NCBI GenBank assembly: GCA_914767715.1 | Contig: OU612069.1 | Span: 18,847,387 to 18,907,386 of the forward strand | Reading direction: 5' to 3' | DNA from: Membranipora membranacea | Taxonomy: Eukaryota; Bryozoa; Gymnolaemata; Cheilostomatida; Membraniporidae | DNA: 60,000 nucleotides | Shown: positions 46,237-57,809 of the stretch, piece by piece | How the letters are laid out: each line of letters opens with the position of its first letter | How positions within the stretch are numbered: the stretch's first letter is position 1 | Translations under genes and position numbers: made by a program | The notes under the pieces: generated by a model | Database searches by the model: none | What the model was told of the DNA's origin: nothing | The model's input: only the letters and a program-made list of their open reading frames with translations

Positions 46237-47499
46237 GTGCACTATCTCCGTAAAATGGAATCTCCCTATTTTGTATTTAGATTACTTGGCAAGTATGAGC
46301 CCTACATTTCACTACATGGAAATCTTGATTACTATTAACTGCACTCATTCTAAGTATAGACGTGTTTGTTATCATTTTATGCACCACTTTCTTGTCAAGA
46401 CTCATACAGCCAACCAGCTAATCGACGAGCCTCTATTTTGTATCAACTTATATTTCTGTTTTACGCTGCGCTCCAATTTATCCTTACGATGTAGCCTGCA
46501 GCATTATTACAAACACAGTGTCACCGCACAAGTTGTAGAGATTATCATTACTTCCATACCAACTATCCTAACTAGGAAGAGTTATGCAACATATGTAAGA
46601 GGGCGATAATTTTGGTACAACAACCAATAAAATGTTCGTGGCCGACCCCCTTGATGTGTATGATATCTCGCCTTGCGTCTCTATACTAGTACAGTTACCG
46701 GTCAACTTCAGGACTGCAACCAAACTCCACAAAAACCTGATATTAAAATTAATGATCAGGAATCTACAGCTACAATCGCTGCTGCTCAAGAATTGGACAA
46801 AATTAGGAAGAAATTTGGTGTTATGAAACACTATCCAATCCATAGCACAACTCGTGCAGAATATGAACAGAAATAAATGATGTTCAGTGTATCACCATGG
46901 ACCAGAGTAAAAGGGCTTTATAGTTTCATTTCTTGGGATTGCTGCGAGGGTAGGCTACTGGAAATTATGTCACCCTCATAGATTGATAATCCCTTGTGCA
47001 TCGATAAAAATAGGAAACTAAAAAAAAGCCTGTTTATTATGGCCAAATCTCATGTCAGATGATGATCACTGGTATAACAAAGTATGTTTTTTTCTTTATT
47101 TTACAACAATTTATCGCAATCCAAGATGGAAGTTTTAGATTATGATAAGCTTTTCAGCTCCGGAATAAAAAACTAATCTCTGCTTATTCTTGGAAATGGC
47201 ACCAGAAATTATCCCTCATTTGAGTAAGTTAAGTTCAGTCTGACAGGCCCAGATGGACTGGCTACCAAATAACTGTTGTTTGGTTGGTAAACCACCATTA
47301 ATTGTCTTGATCTGCAATGAAAATTATTATATTTGTACAATATTGTAATATATCTATAAACATGTTTCTCCTTATTTAATCTTATATACCTTTACCTATC
47401 TAGTTAATCACATCTTCATTACGCGATGCGCCTCGGAATCCCAGTGGCTTTGCTGCGGGTGATATGTTTTGCTCTGGAGTTATATACACAAACGTAACA

Positions 47500-47766
47500 C
47501 CGAATTGCCTGAACAAAATCCGCACATATGTCGGTGCGAGATTAGACGAGGACTCATCAATAACAGGATGGCGCCACAGCAGATACAGAGTATTCGTTCT
47601 ACCGAGGTGCTATTTGTTGAGGAGATATCAATGATGAGCTATTACATGTTCTGTAAAATGGAAGCTGTACTGAGGAGAGTAAGAAGTTCGGATCGACCTT
47701 TTGGGGGTATTCAGATGGTGTTTGCTGGTGATTTTTTTACAACTTCAACCAGTTCCTAATCCAAGG
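47500..47766 (+). pseudogene. PIF1-family helicase fragment, frameshifted
   Basis: Reads RRGLINNRMAPQQIQ, then STEVLFVEEISMMS, then VLRRVRSSDRPFGGIQMVFA and GDFF. This is the Walker B to motif III region of PIF1 helicases (usually DEISM and GDF.QLPPV). The Walker B acid pair reads EE instead of DE. A T8 run at 47732-47739 has one base too many: dropping one T resumes the QL..PVP motif and leads into a CCAAG/GTAATT donor-like site at 47766. No Walker A or later motifs. Probably derived from a Helitron-type or other mobile PIF1 gene. A cellular PIF1 exon with a sequencing error is the alternative. Confidence 0.65.
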
Positions 47767-48619
47767 TAATTAAATGGAGGATTGCTTATTGGAAGCAAGG
47801 AACCTGTTATAACCTTCTGTGTTATAACTAGTCTAACAAAACGTGTAAATATTTAACCATTGATTTAACTACATTCAATATATCTCATATGGTGTGCCAG
47901 TCAGTGATATACGACGTTCATGCTGTGTACTCTATGCCTGCGAAACTACAGGTGACTATTTACTACCATCTGGACTTGTGAAAAATCTGTTATAACACAA
48001 TCACATTTTTCAGTCATACTATAACTTACATCGCCATTCATGTTCACTTTTAAATCCAGATATGGCCACTGAAAACTTTTCATTAACCCAATTTTTTCTT
48101 TCATAAAGACGTCAAGCCATCAAACCCAATGTGTACAAAATTTGCACTGTGTCAGAACATTATGTCAAAGGTTGCTCAATGATGTATATTGTCCTCACAG
48201 TTTGAAATTAGCAAGTGTTCACATGCTAATCTATCATTATAATGACAGCAGTATGTGGCAGTATGTATGTGTTCCAATAGATAGCTCTTTCTGTAATGTG
48301 TTATTCTCATGTGTTTCATCTGCTCACTGTGCTATATGGCTTTGATTGTGGCTAGGCATTGTGTGCATGTGCCTTGCCTGTGTTGTTTGTTTTGGAAGTT
48401 TAATATTCTGACCAATGAGAGAGAAGTGACTCATCTGAGCAATTTGCGGGTACAGAATCTGCGCAGCTGTGATAACTTGGTTCATGCGCAGCTTCCCATC
48501 TTCACCACAACAAACACAAACCACACACCCACAAGGCTGCAACTCATCAAATCAACTGTCAGTGACCTGCTGTCTGTGATTAATCATCACTCGTACAACC
48601 CATCACTTTAGCCTAACCA

Positions 48620-49915
48620 TTGTCACTCCAAGTGAACCGCACTTATTAACTTTACCTAATAATCAAATTATATATTTGCCATTCTGTAAGTTTTAGTTAA
48701 TACAAAATGAATTCATAGCATAGTTAATCAATCATATTTTTATGTCTGGCTGGTGGCCTTGTTTTTAACAGAATTTTAGACTGGCAGACCGAGATTGAAT
48801 AAGCCAAGCCCACGCTGGCTATCCTGACGAGGTAGAAATTCCGACACTCTCTCAGGGAAATAAAATGCAGCAGCATTTATAACTCACCCAAGTTATAGTA
48901 AGTGTAGCAGAAAGAGTTACTGAAGTCAATATCATGTACAATTCATCCTCTATACAAGGGGAACTTCGCATCTCCGGATAGGAATCCCATCTCCAATACT
49001 CCTACAAACAAGACCCAGCTTAACATTAGCCAATGATTGTGTTTGCCCCCCCCCCCCGTCAAATTATGATAAATTGTTGAGTTGGGAGGGGGGGGGGGGG
49101 TGTGGTGGTTGCCAGTAATGTTTAAATCAGCCACATGAACTTGATTGTATAGCCAACAGGATATAAGAGTCATACTGTTATACCATGACGTAACTATTCA
49201 AATGCCCCTGAAACATAGAAATAGATCATAGTCATTAATTTACACGCCTTGAAGCTGGCCATCAAACTTGATAACAGCAGAGCCTTTTAAAGCTTTCAAA
49301 GGTTATATAATCATGCCTATGTACAGCTCAAAATTTGACTGGCATTGAAGATGGGACCTATAGTGTCGAAGACACTGAACACCAGTACATCTAAGCTTGG
49401 TTTACTAATCCCTCTGTAAGCCATCAACTAGACTGACAACAACACAATAGTGCTCCATTCAGTAGCATTGTCAATGCTAAATTTAAGTTTCATCTATGCA
49501 ATGCATGTACTCATATAAGCATTCTCAGGAAACAATTCCCTATCACAAATCAGCTCAACTTCCCTCCCTCCAACCACTGTCAAGTCTTGACCAGGCCCCC
49601 TCCCCTAGAAAGCCAAATACAGTGGCCTAAAAACGCTATAATGTCAGAATCACTCTTCTGGGATTTCCATTCACATACTATTTTCTTTATATTGCTTGGG
49701 GAGAAGCTTACAGCACCCCTCCTGGTAAAGCTTTGGACTTGCCTCCCCTATCATATTTTCTAAACTACGGCCCTGCGACATATCACCATCATAACAATGA
49801 AAGATATACACACTCAATCCTTGCTGCGGGTGTACGCCCACCAAGCATTCTCAGTTCTTGCTTGATAGACTGATTGCAAGGAGTACTCCTTGCTCAATGC
49901 ATATGCACATCTCCA
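48620..49915. other. Non-coding stretch with facing poly-C and poly-G
   Basis: Contains C12 at 49046-49057 and G13 at 49088-49100, 30 bases apart, able to pair. Otherwise nothing recognised. Confidence 0.5.
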
Positions 49916-50298
49916 AAGGACTGCCGCAGCTCCTGATTTTGGGCTTGGTGTGGGTGGGAAGGATGGAAGCTCTATTTGCTTTGCAGTTTTCAGTTTGAAG
50001 TAAACATGACTTTTAACTATTCAAGTTTTTCACAATTCCCACACTACAAACTATTACCGGTAGGGGAGAAGAGAAGACAACTCTAGCACTTATTCAGCAC
50101 TAATCGCACGCATTTGGAGGTGCTAGAGTTTGTCTTCTCTTCTCCCCTACCGGTAATAGTTTGTAGTATGGGAATTGTGAAAAACTTGAATAGATAAAAG
50201 TCATGTTTACTTCAAACTGAAAACTGCAGAACAAATAGAGCTTCCATCCTTCCCACCCCCACCCACACCAAGCCCAAAATCAGGAACTGCGGCAGTCC
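49914..50298. mobile_element. Large foldback element with 12-bp flanking direct repeat
   Basis: The left arm 49917-50089 and right arm 50122-50298 are inverted copies at about 96 % identity over about 173 bases, with a 33-base spacer. The flanks TATGCACATCTC (49902-49913 and 50299-50310) are perfect 12-bp direct repeats. No open frame of note. Confidence 0.9.
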
Positions 50299-50314
50299 TA
50301 TGCACATCTCAGTT

Positions 50315-52600
50315 AATAATTTGGGATCAAATAAGGTAAGTACGAATGGGATTAGCTTTTTTTCCTCTCAGAATACTAGTATACAGAAGATCTACTTTAG
50401 TTCAATCGCAAAATTTATCAACCCTGTGCTATATTGAGCGTGACAAGTTAGGTACTTACATGGTTAGAAAGTTTTTGAGTTGACTGCGGACGGACTATCT
50501 TGCACCAATAAGAGTGAGCAGGTAACAACTGTATGGTATATGACTGTCAATGACAACAGATTGTGAACACCGGTATATCTCTCTAGTGCCAACCTTCCAT
50601 TCTAAGACTGAAAAGTATAGATAGAAATTAGCAGCCATACATTAGATAGGCTTATCTTTCATCGCATATCACATCAATCGTACAAAAATAGAAGAATGTA
50701 TTTTTGTTGCGTGTATGCCTGTAGTAAGGATATACAGTATAATAATATACATATATATAGTCAAATATATATGCAGGACTGTTCATTATTAATCGACTCC
50801 ATTTTTAGCACTCACTGTAGTGATCAACATTTTATCCATAGTAACTATTCATCGGCTACGCAATGAACTCCCTAATTGGGCTATGCAAGGAGTAACAGAG
50901 GGCTATGCCTTAAGCCTTTCCCCTGACAAATTCATATCATCACTGTTTGAATGCCAGGACTAGGAGGTAGCCTGTCTTGAGTACAGCATAGGAGGAGAGA
51001 GAGAGAACAACCTTCAGCAAAAGCTTATTGATACGTTTTTGTGTGAGTGAACTGAATGAAAACAAAACTTCTAATCTTACCTTTTTACTTAATCAGCTCG
51101 TGATGACATAAGGCTAAGTTACTGCCTACTGGACACATTTCTGTTTCTCTTCTGTGCTGAGTACTTCTCAATCATCTCCAAATGTCACTAGTCAGCAATT
51201 GATACAGTCATTCAATATGAATTTTAGCAGCCATTGCAAGTTCAACACTGTTACTATATAGTGAGCACCTCAGTGCCTTGTCATCTTGGCATGTGCGCGC
51301 TAATTTCAATGCATGGATTTGTCCAGGTCATAGGTCATACAAAAGTTTTGCACATTCCCATTGGCCCATGAATGAAAGTAAACATTATTAGGTTATATGT
51401 GATTATGCCGTGAGAGGATAATTCTATTATTGTAACTATGTTGGGGGAAAAACATTTCCCAAGTATTACCCATTTACCGCCAATTGTTAGGTTATCCGAG
51501 ATCTTAGCAGACTAGCACCTTATTGGAATTGTACCATCTAAACTGAGAGTGCTGACAGACTATTAACCTTGACCTTGGACAGTCAACGCAAGATCTCGTC
51601 CTCTTTACAGTACATCGGAAAACATTGAATAGGTCCACCACCTCTATTTATTTCCCCATTGCTTTACATGCAAAATATGTTGACTTCTCACCTCCAAAAG
51701 CCTGCTTCAGCTTCTTTCATTTCTTTAACCAGACCACTCAAAACGATGGTCTGCTTCTGCTCTGACATACTTGAGAGTATTGAAAGGAAATTGGTTGTCA
51801 GATTTTTTTTGGCGTTCAATCAAACGGAGCAAGTGCATTTTACAGGTTTTCCAGCTAATTTTGACTCAACTGACTTGTCTGCATAAAGCGCCCCAAAGTG
51901 ATTTTGCTAAAATTATTTAAAACCTCAAATCACCAAAATTTCAATTGCAAATGCAACAGGCAACATTTTCATGCCTCAATATTACTGACTGCAGTACTAT
52001 CAACTTGCCTGGGTCCTGATTTGTCGTCAGCATACTAATCATTTTACTTTGGAGGATGGGTGTAACAAGTTGACCTTCACCCAATTACAGGTGTATTACC
52101 AAGTTTTAGGAAACAAAAGCTGGTTCATTATGGCAGCTTGCCCACCCCAAGCACACTGATCACGTGATATACTATTGCATGTATATCTCTGATCGATAGA
52201 GAGTGAATTAATTCACTTAGCTTGAGTGCAGCTGAAATTCAGTATTTAGGAGACGTATGGATGATTACCCAAACTTTTGGATATACACTTATCATTTTCT
52301 CATTCTTTGTTAAAATATTCTAATTTATATTCAGAAAATCTGATATCACCTTATAACAGTTTTAGAAGAGCATTCAACACATGTTTTTGACAAGAAAAGT
52401 GACATCGAAACCGTGTGTTGCTAGCCTAAGCTCAGAAGAGAGAACTAATAATGCAGAGCTAGGAAAATCTGTTTCGATCATGTCTGTTTGATAAAATTAA
52501 AGTTGTCCTCTTTGTTAGCCAAATGTAGGTGCTCAATATTTGCGACAGAAGCTCTATCGATCAGAGATACACATACTAATAGTGTAATCTCGAAATCAGT
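50315..52600. other. Non-coding stretch, nothing recognised
   Basis: AT-rich with a small TA-rich patch near 50740-50775. The open frame 51659-51886 has no recognisable domain or splice context. Confidence 0.4.
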
Positions 52601-52608
52601 GTGCACCC

Positions 52609-52773
52609 CAAGTCTAAGTGCTCAGACGGCTCCATTATGAGACAGCGACATTACGTTATCAACCACTCATTTCCACTTGAAAATGAGTGGAAATGGAAAT
52701 AAGTGGTGGAAATGAGTGGATGATAATGTAACGCCACTAACCTGCACTGGAACCGTTTGAGCACTTAGACTTG
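52609..52773. repeat. Foldback element, about 80-bp arms
   Basis: CAAGTCTAAGTGCTCA at 52609-52624 pairs with TGAGCACTTAGACTTG at 52758-52773. Inner parts (ATTACGTTATCAACCACTC / GAGTGGATGATAATGTAA) also pair around a GTGGAAATG-rich centre. Outer arms are near perfect, the middle diverged. Confidence 0.8.
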
Positions 52774-53044
52774 CCCGATCCTTGATCCTGGAAATTGCCT
52801 CTGAACCTGATAACTTCTTTTGAAGTTCGAGAATTCGTGAACAAGGGTTCCATATTGTTACCAAATATTAAGTAGACAGGTGAGTAATTGCCTGTCCCTT
52901 TGCTGTGTAATAATCTCACCGGCCACAAGACTTTATACAGGAAATTCCATACATTAATCAGAAATGAAAGTTGTATGGTACTGCATATACCTAAGCTTAC
53001 ATTTCATTGAATTGTTCACCTATAAGTATTTTTGTCTTCTCCAG

Positions 53045-53632
53045 GACAGCCGGATAATAAACGAGATAATCAGTATTGTTTATCACTGATAGGTGAAGGA
53101 GGCTTCTGGGGGATGCCAGTGGCGTATATTAGCAGTCACGGACCACGGATATCCGTCAATCAAAATCCTTGATTATGTTGTGCAAGCCAGGCTGAGTCGT
53201 TCAGTGTGTAGAGCGTCTGCCTGGTAATCACTGTTTATTAAGAATGTTGTGGGTTCAAATCCCATAACTGTCAGATTTTTTTTCAAAATGGTGCTTTATA
53301 ACTGGAGCACTTTTACTTTTCCCAAGGGGGGGATGTCTTATAAGTGAGGAATTACGTTACATAAAGAGTTTGACTTTTGACCTTGAGCTGGACAAGCCAA
53401 TCAAAAGCCCGGTGTATTGACACACCCACACCCTCCCCGCCACGACTACGGCGTGTGGATCGGGCTGCGCCCGATCATTATGCTCATCTCTAAAAAGTCG
53501 GTGAGTGAAATTTTTTGGAATATACGCCCCTGGGGGACGCAGACCTACATACACCCGCCTAATAAATTTGGATATGATGATTTGCAATGTAACTTTCCAC
53601 TGAGGTATATCTGTGAAAAGCCACTAGAATAA
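53045..53632 (+). CDS. C-type lectin-like domain, last two exon segments
   Basis: Exon 53045-53092 (acceptor CTTCTCCAG, donor GTGAAG) reads QPDNKRDNQYCLSLI, matching the G(Q/E)P(D/N)N...C..L ligand-binding loop; QPD is the galactose-type signature. The final segment ending at 53632 reads FGYDDLQCNFPLRYICEKPL, the conserved W/Y-DD..C.....YICE end with two disulphide cysteines. The acceptor of the last exon is unclear because 53440-53560 is GC-rich, repeat-like DNA. Upstream exons (signal peptide, first half of the CTLD) were not found. Such domains are secreted or extracellular and bind sugars or other ligands. A SINE sits in the intron. Confidence 0.6.
53191..53275 (+). repeat. tRNA-derived SINE head
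   Basis: TCAGTGTGTAGAGCGTCTG is a box-A-like tRNA D-arm and GGGTTCAAATCCC a near-consensus box B, 40 bases apart, followed by a T8 run. The anticodon arm does not fold cleanly. Confidence 0.6.
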
Positions 53633-54093
53633 ATGGACTACATAACTAGCCGGCTGACAATGGACAGTTACCTATGGGATAGCCCCTGATAAAGATTGAT
53701 ATCTTGTTTTGGTCAACTTTTGCCTTAGGTATGTTAGTGCCAATATGGTATTGTAGCCAATAATATGGAGTTGTCCACCTAATGTCAATGAGTGCACAAC
53801 TTTGTTCTGATGAATTGATCTTGTGTTTGTTTTTGTCAAAATATAAATATGAAACATATTTGACCCGCAGGAAGTACCATGTACAAGTAGTATGATTGAT
53901 GTAAAAATGAGCAACAAGTAAATTATAAGCTGGCTAGGGCAGGGCATGTGGCAAGTCCTTGTCTCAAATATGCCCACGTTCCGGTTGAAAAATGGTCAAA
54001 TGGTCAAACTTCCTAATGTGTGTAAAATTTTCCTGGCTTTTATCCCCAGAGTTTTTTCTTGGCTCTCATCCCCAGAGTTTATTCTCTCTATGA

Positions 54094-54538
54094 CAGAGGT
54101 GCTCAAACTTTTTTGCCAGTGGGCCACTTTAAAAAATTAGTATATTGAAGTGGGCCAGACTTTTTGTGCCAAGCAAGCAGGCTATTAGTCAGGGGCGTAT
54201 TGAGTTTATTATTGAACGCCGGAACTGCGCTAAACGCGAAAATTTATTTTGGATCTTCATAGGCCATGCACTACAGGGATTAGCTCAATTTTGTTAGCTG
54301 TATTGTATAGTGTAGCTGTAACAGCTTCATTCAGATCCTCATGTTTCCTCATGTGCATACTAAGCATTGTTGTCACCAATGAACAACGCAACAATACTTG
54401 ATACGTGTCTTGGCCATGAGTAAATTTTCAGCCTAAATAAACCAGTCGCAACAGGTGAGTTTTAATATGGGCAAGTGGGCCACCTCAAATGGCAAATGGG
54501 CCAAATTTGGCCAACGGACCATAGTTTGAGCACCCCTG
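54094..54538. mobile_element. hAT MITE with perfect 8-bp TSD
   Basis: 445-bp element with ends CAGAGGTGCTCAAACT / AGTTTGAGCACCCCTG and purine-rich GGGCCA repeats inside both ends, a classic hAT terminal pattern. It is flanked by CTCTATGA at 54086-54093 and 54539-54546. No coding capacity. Confidence 0.92.
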
Positions 54539-54549
54539 CTCTATGACAT

Positions 54550-56320
54550 GGGCCACACGCTAAACTCATCTGGATTTTCAGTGTTCTAGTCAGATTTGAA
54601 AATTATTTGGTAGCTTATTTTAGTGACAGGCTTCCTTGTAAATTTTGACAATTTCCTTTCTAAAACTGGCTTAGGTACACGGAGGAGCTGAAAGGATGGA
54701 AAAACATTATACAGAGTAGAGTAGGTACCTTGCTTGTGGTGATCTCAGGAATCATTTTGGTCTTTTAACTCTGTGAAGTCTTAAGATCAAATACCCCTGT
54801 GAAATCTATCTAGATAGATGTTTGCCTTGTATGAGCATGACAATGTTTTAACGCCTGCACCAAATTTTATCGTCAAAATGACATTAAGCAGAGAAGCCAT
54901 CCATTTTGATATGTCAATGTTGACCAAAAAATGCTATTGATTTGTTTTCATGTTATCGCGCGTGGAGTAAAGTTCCCTTGCTGAATATTAACTACTGAAT
55001 CTCTCTAAAATATTTTTTGCCACTATAGAAATTGGTATTTGAAGCATCAAGGTACAGAATTATTGTTACCTTACCATCCAATATGTACGCATGCACCTTT
55101 CTATTCTAGGATTGTGGGTCGATGTTGCTGCTAGAGTGTGAACACGACGACCTTCACCTTTACTCCTTTAGCACACCAAATTTAGTAACAATAATATAAG
55201 GAAATATCAATAAATAAAGTAACATAGCAATATAACCAGAGATTATCTATTGCCTGTGGCCGGACTGCATAACTCTGATTAAGATTAAACTGAAATTGTG
55301 ATAACATATTTGGTGGTTGGTGAAATGATCCATCAAAATCCCGTGGCGACATAATCTATTTTAAATTTTTGTCTCCAGCACACATATATAGATGAGTTAT
55401 GACACTAGGAGTAAAAGATGATTGAAAAGACATTAATTAACATTTCAAAGTGATTGACGGGTTTTCGTAGTTTACAATGGGCAAGGTCACGTTAACGGGA
55501 TTGCGTATTTTTTGCAATTTACTACCCAAGCGGACAAAAAATCAAAACCACACAAGTTCTTGTTTTTATGCAGTAATACATAGCTAAGTGAGACCACAGT
55601 AGACAACAACAACAACCCATGTCATTGGTACGCTGATAAAGTTCAATTTTTTGCAAATGTCTTCATCCAGTGATGCAAAAATCACAGAATTCCCCTATTT
55701 TTTGCACCATACCACCATAACATTTTTATGTAGAGCAAGACAAGAGTTAAAGTTTTTGCTAACCCGTTAAAACAAAGACAACATTATTTGTGTTAGTAGA
55801 CATTTTGAACTAGTTATATCACTACAGAGAACAAGTAGCGTAACATACACTGAGTGATAACTACTGGGGCAGAGACTGGAAGAAACCTACAGGGCTGCTT
55901 GTCTCCTAAATGTGAGGAGGAATACGAAAACATCACTGACAGTCAAAGATATCTTGCTTATTTGGAGTCCCTTTCTTGGTATGTACAAAACAAGGATAAT
56001 CACTGCAACAAGCAAAGCAGATAAGTAATACTACTGTCTTACTATTATTATTTCAAGCGCGTGCCTCTTGCCTGCCTTTGGAAAACTTTGAATCAAGGTT
56101 ACAACTGCAGTCTACCTCCATTTTGGTGGACTGTTGAGTTGTGATATTTGTATACTCCTTAAATAGCTATTAGAGTAAGGTACATCACCAACTTACCCTA
56201 GACGCCTGTAATCTTAGTTTCACAATCGCTTGCTGGTTATATGTTGTTGGTTTAATCTCGAGGTCTGTCTTGGTATGAAGACTGTTAAATAAAAATAACC
56301 TTAAGGGAATAGCCATCATG
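54550..56320. other. Non-coding stretch, nothing recognised
   Basis: AT-rich; no gene, tRNA or repeat with clear borders seen. Confidence 0.4.
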
Positions 56321-56341
56321 CACAGCCCGCCATGTACGGCG

Positions 56342-56487
56342 CTAAGTTGCCCACAGTTTGCAGGTTGGTCAGAGCACACCTTGGATGTCAATTTAGCCAG
56401 TCAGTTGACTACAGCAGTATTGGGAACCGGACCTCAAACACTGGTTTGTTAGAAGGCAGTGCTCTTACCAACTGAGCTATCTCCTTC
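56342..56487 (-). repeat. SINE with tRNA-like head
   Basis: The minus strand from 56487 reads GGAGATAGCTCAGTTGGTAA then GAGC (perfect D-stem GCTC/GAGC and box A), then after the anticodon-like arm GAGGTCCGGTTCCC (degraded box B). The body 56342-56414 matches 16470-16550. The T-arm does not pair and the anticodon stem has mismatches, so it is a SINE and not a functional tRNA. Confidence 0.6.
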
Positions 56488-56801
56488 TTCTAAGAGGAAG
56501 CCTGCAAAAGTGGTACTGTTATCCATCATTGGTAGCCATATGTCACAAAATGCTGTCATGGGTGATTGTCGTTGGTATAGTTAGGTGGCTGCAGTGTGGC
56601 ACAACTTTTCTTGACCTGATACAAATTCAGTTGTAGGTGCCTAAAACTTTGCCATCCTGTCAGAATCATACTTATAAGTGTCCGCAAAATGAGGAGATAT
56701 CTCCAAATTATCTGTAGTTATCTTGGTCAATTTGGTTTTTTCAACTATAAGTGAACAGGGATGAGGAGAGGGAGTGGGGTTCACACAGCTCAACACAGGT
56801 G

Positions 56802-56913
56802 TAAAACAAGTTTAATCCGATTGCCTGCATTCCTGATGCTCCCTTCCACCCTGCTGTGTGACCAGTGGACAGGGAGCACTCGGAATGCAGGCAAATGTTC
56901 CAAACTTGGTCTA
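56802..56913. mobile_element. MITE copy 2, perfect 9-bp TSD (MULE-like family)
   Basis: 112-bp element with ends TAAAACAAGTTTAATCC / CCAAACTTGGTCTA and inner CTGCATTCC / GGAATGCAG, flanked by ACACAGGTG at 56793-56801 and 56914-56922. Same family as 12651-12770. A 9-bp TSD is the MULE hallmark. Confidence 0.88.
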
Positions 56914-57371
56914 ACACAGGTGTGACATTGGTTAGAACAAAGGGAGTTGAGAGCTTTTTCTGACCCCAACAAAATACATTACCATTCTTCCATAAAATTT
57001 CACATTATCATAAATTTTGATATTTTTTAGGAACCAGCTAGCTTCAATATCAGAAACCCTTACATCTGGAAGGACATAATAGCTTAAAGCCAGGTATGTA
57101 TTCCATTTACCTCACATATTTCTTGCAATTAGTTATCCAAAACTGTTGGCTGCACCTCTCACAGAATTTCAAATTGGTAGCAATCACAATAATCACAATA
57201 TTATGTTTCAGAGTCAGATTGTAACCAAGATATACACACCAAGTTAGGTTATACTTAGGGAACACTTCAATAACAGTTAGAGTGACTGTGGTGTTTTGTT
57301 CCCTGGGGGAAAATCGAGCACAACTTGATGCCAAATAAACATTATCTCTATATGTTAGAATGGGATATTTA

Positions 57372-57808
57372 ATGCAGACATACCTACCTATGATAGGTCA
57401 TAATTCATTTTGCATTGAACCTACGGACTTATATCCGGCTTTTTTAAAATGTCCAACTTTCAAGCCATGCACCACATTGTTGTCATTTTGTGCTAGGATA
57501 CATACGTTATGAGTTATCTGGGTTTTGAAAGAAGTTTTAGCATTTAGATTCAATGTGTGAATTGCGTCAGTACACGGGCATTTCCTAAGTTTGATGACTA
57601 GAGGTTTAAAAAATGTCACACCGCACACGCAAATCTATGATAAAAACTTGTTTTAAAGATCTTAATTACTCATTGCCTATATATCCTTGCAAAAATGACA
57701 ACAAGATGGTGTATAGCTTTAAGATTGAACTTTGCCAAAAAATTAGAAATCAGTCTTAGGTTAAATCCAGAATGAGTTATGGCCCATGATAGAGAGGTAT
57801 GTCTGCAT
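57372..57808. mobile_element. MITE with about 45-bp terminal inverted repeats
   Basis: ATGCAGACATACCT at 57372-57385 and AGGTATGTCTGCAT at 57795-57808 are exact inverted ends. The pairing continues inward (CTATGATAGGTCATAA / TTATGGCCCATGATAG) for about 45 bases. The 340-base interior has no meaningful frame. No clear TSD. Confidence 0.8.
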
Positions 57809-57809
57809 G

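Larger units (their letters stand above)
45320..46297. mobile_element. hAT-like non-autonomous element with 8-bp TSD
   Basis: 978-bp element with ends CATACTTGCCAAGT / ACTTGGCAAGTATG, flanked by the perfect 8-bp duplication AGCCCTAC (45312-45319 and 46298-46305). Repeated CTCC.GATTTT motifs lie inside the left end and CTCCCTATTTT inside the right, as in hAT subterminal repeats. It contains a nested foldback (45895-45999) and a GC-rich segment (46106-46236). No transposase frame. Confidence 0.85.

Noticed and set aside
46106-46609. 167-codon open frame
   Set aside because: It crosses the GC-rich hairpin block and the right border and TSD of the hAT-like element, and has no domain; an artefact of composition.
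52667-52928. Minus-strand coiled-coil exon ending GTGCAG/GTTAGT
   Set aside because: Two different frames are open, and its 3' end coincides with a foldback arm; no supporting partner exon.
56414-56487. Functional tRNA gene on the minus strand
   Set aside because: The D-arm is perfect, but the T-arm does not pair, box B is degraded, and the body matches a second repeat copy at 16470, so it is a SINE.
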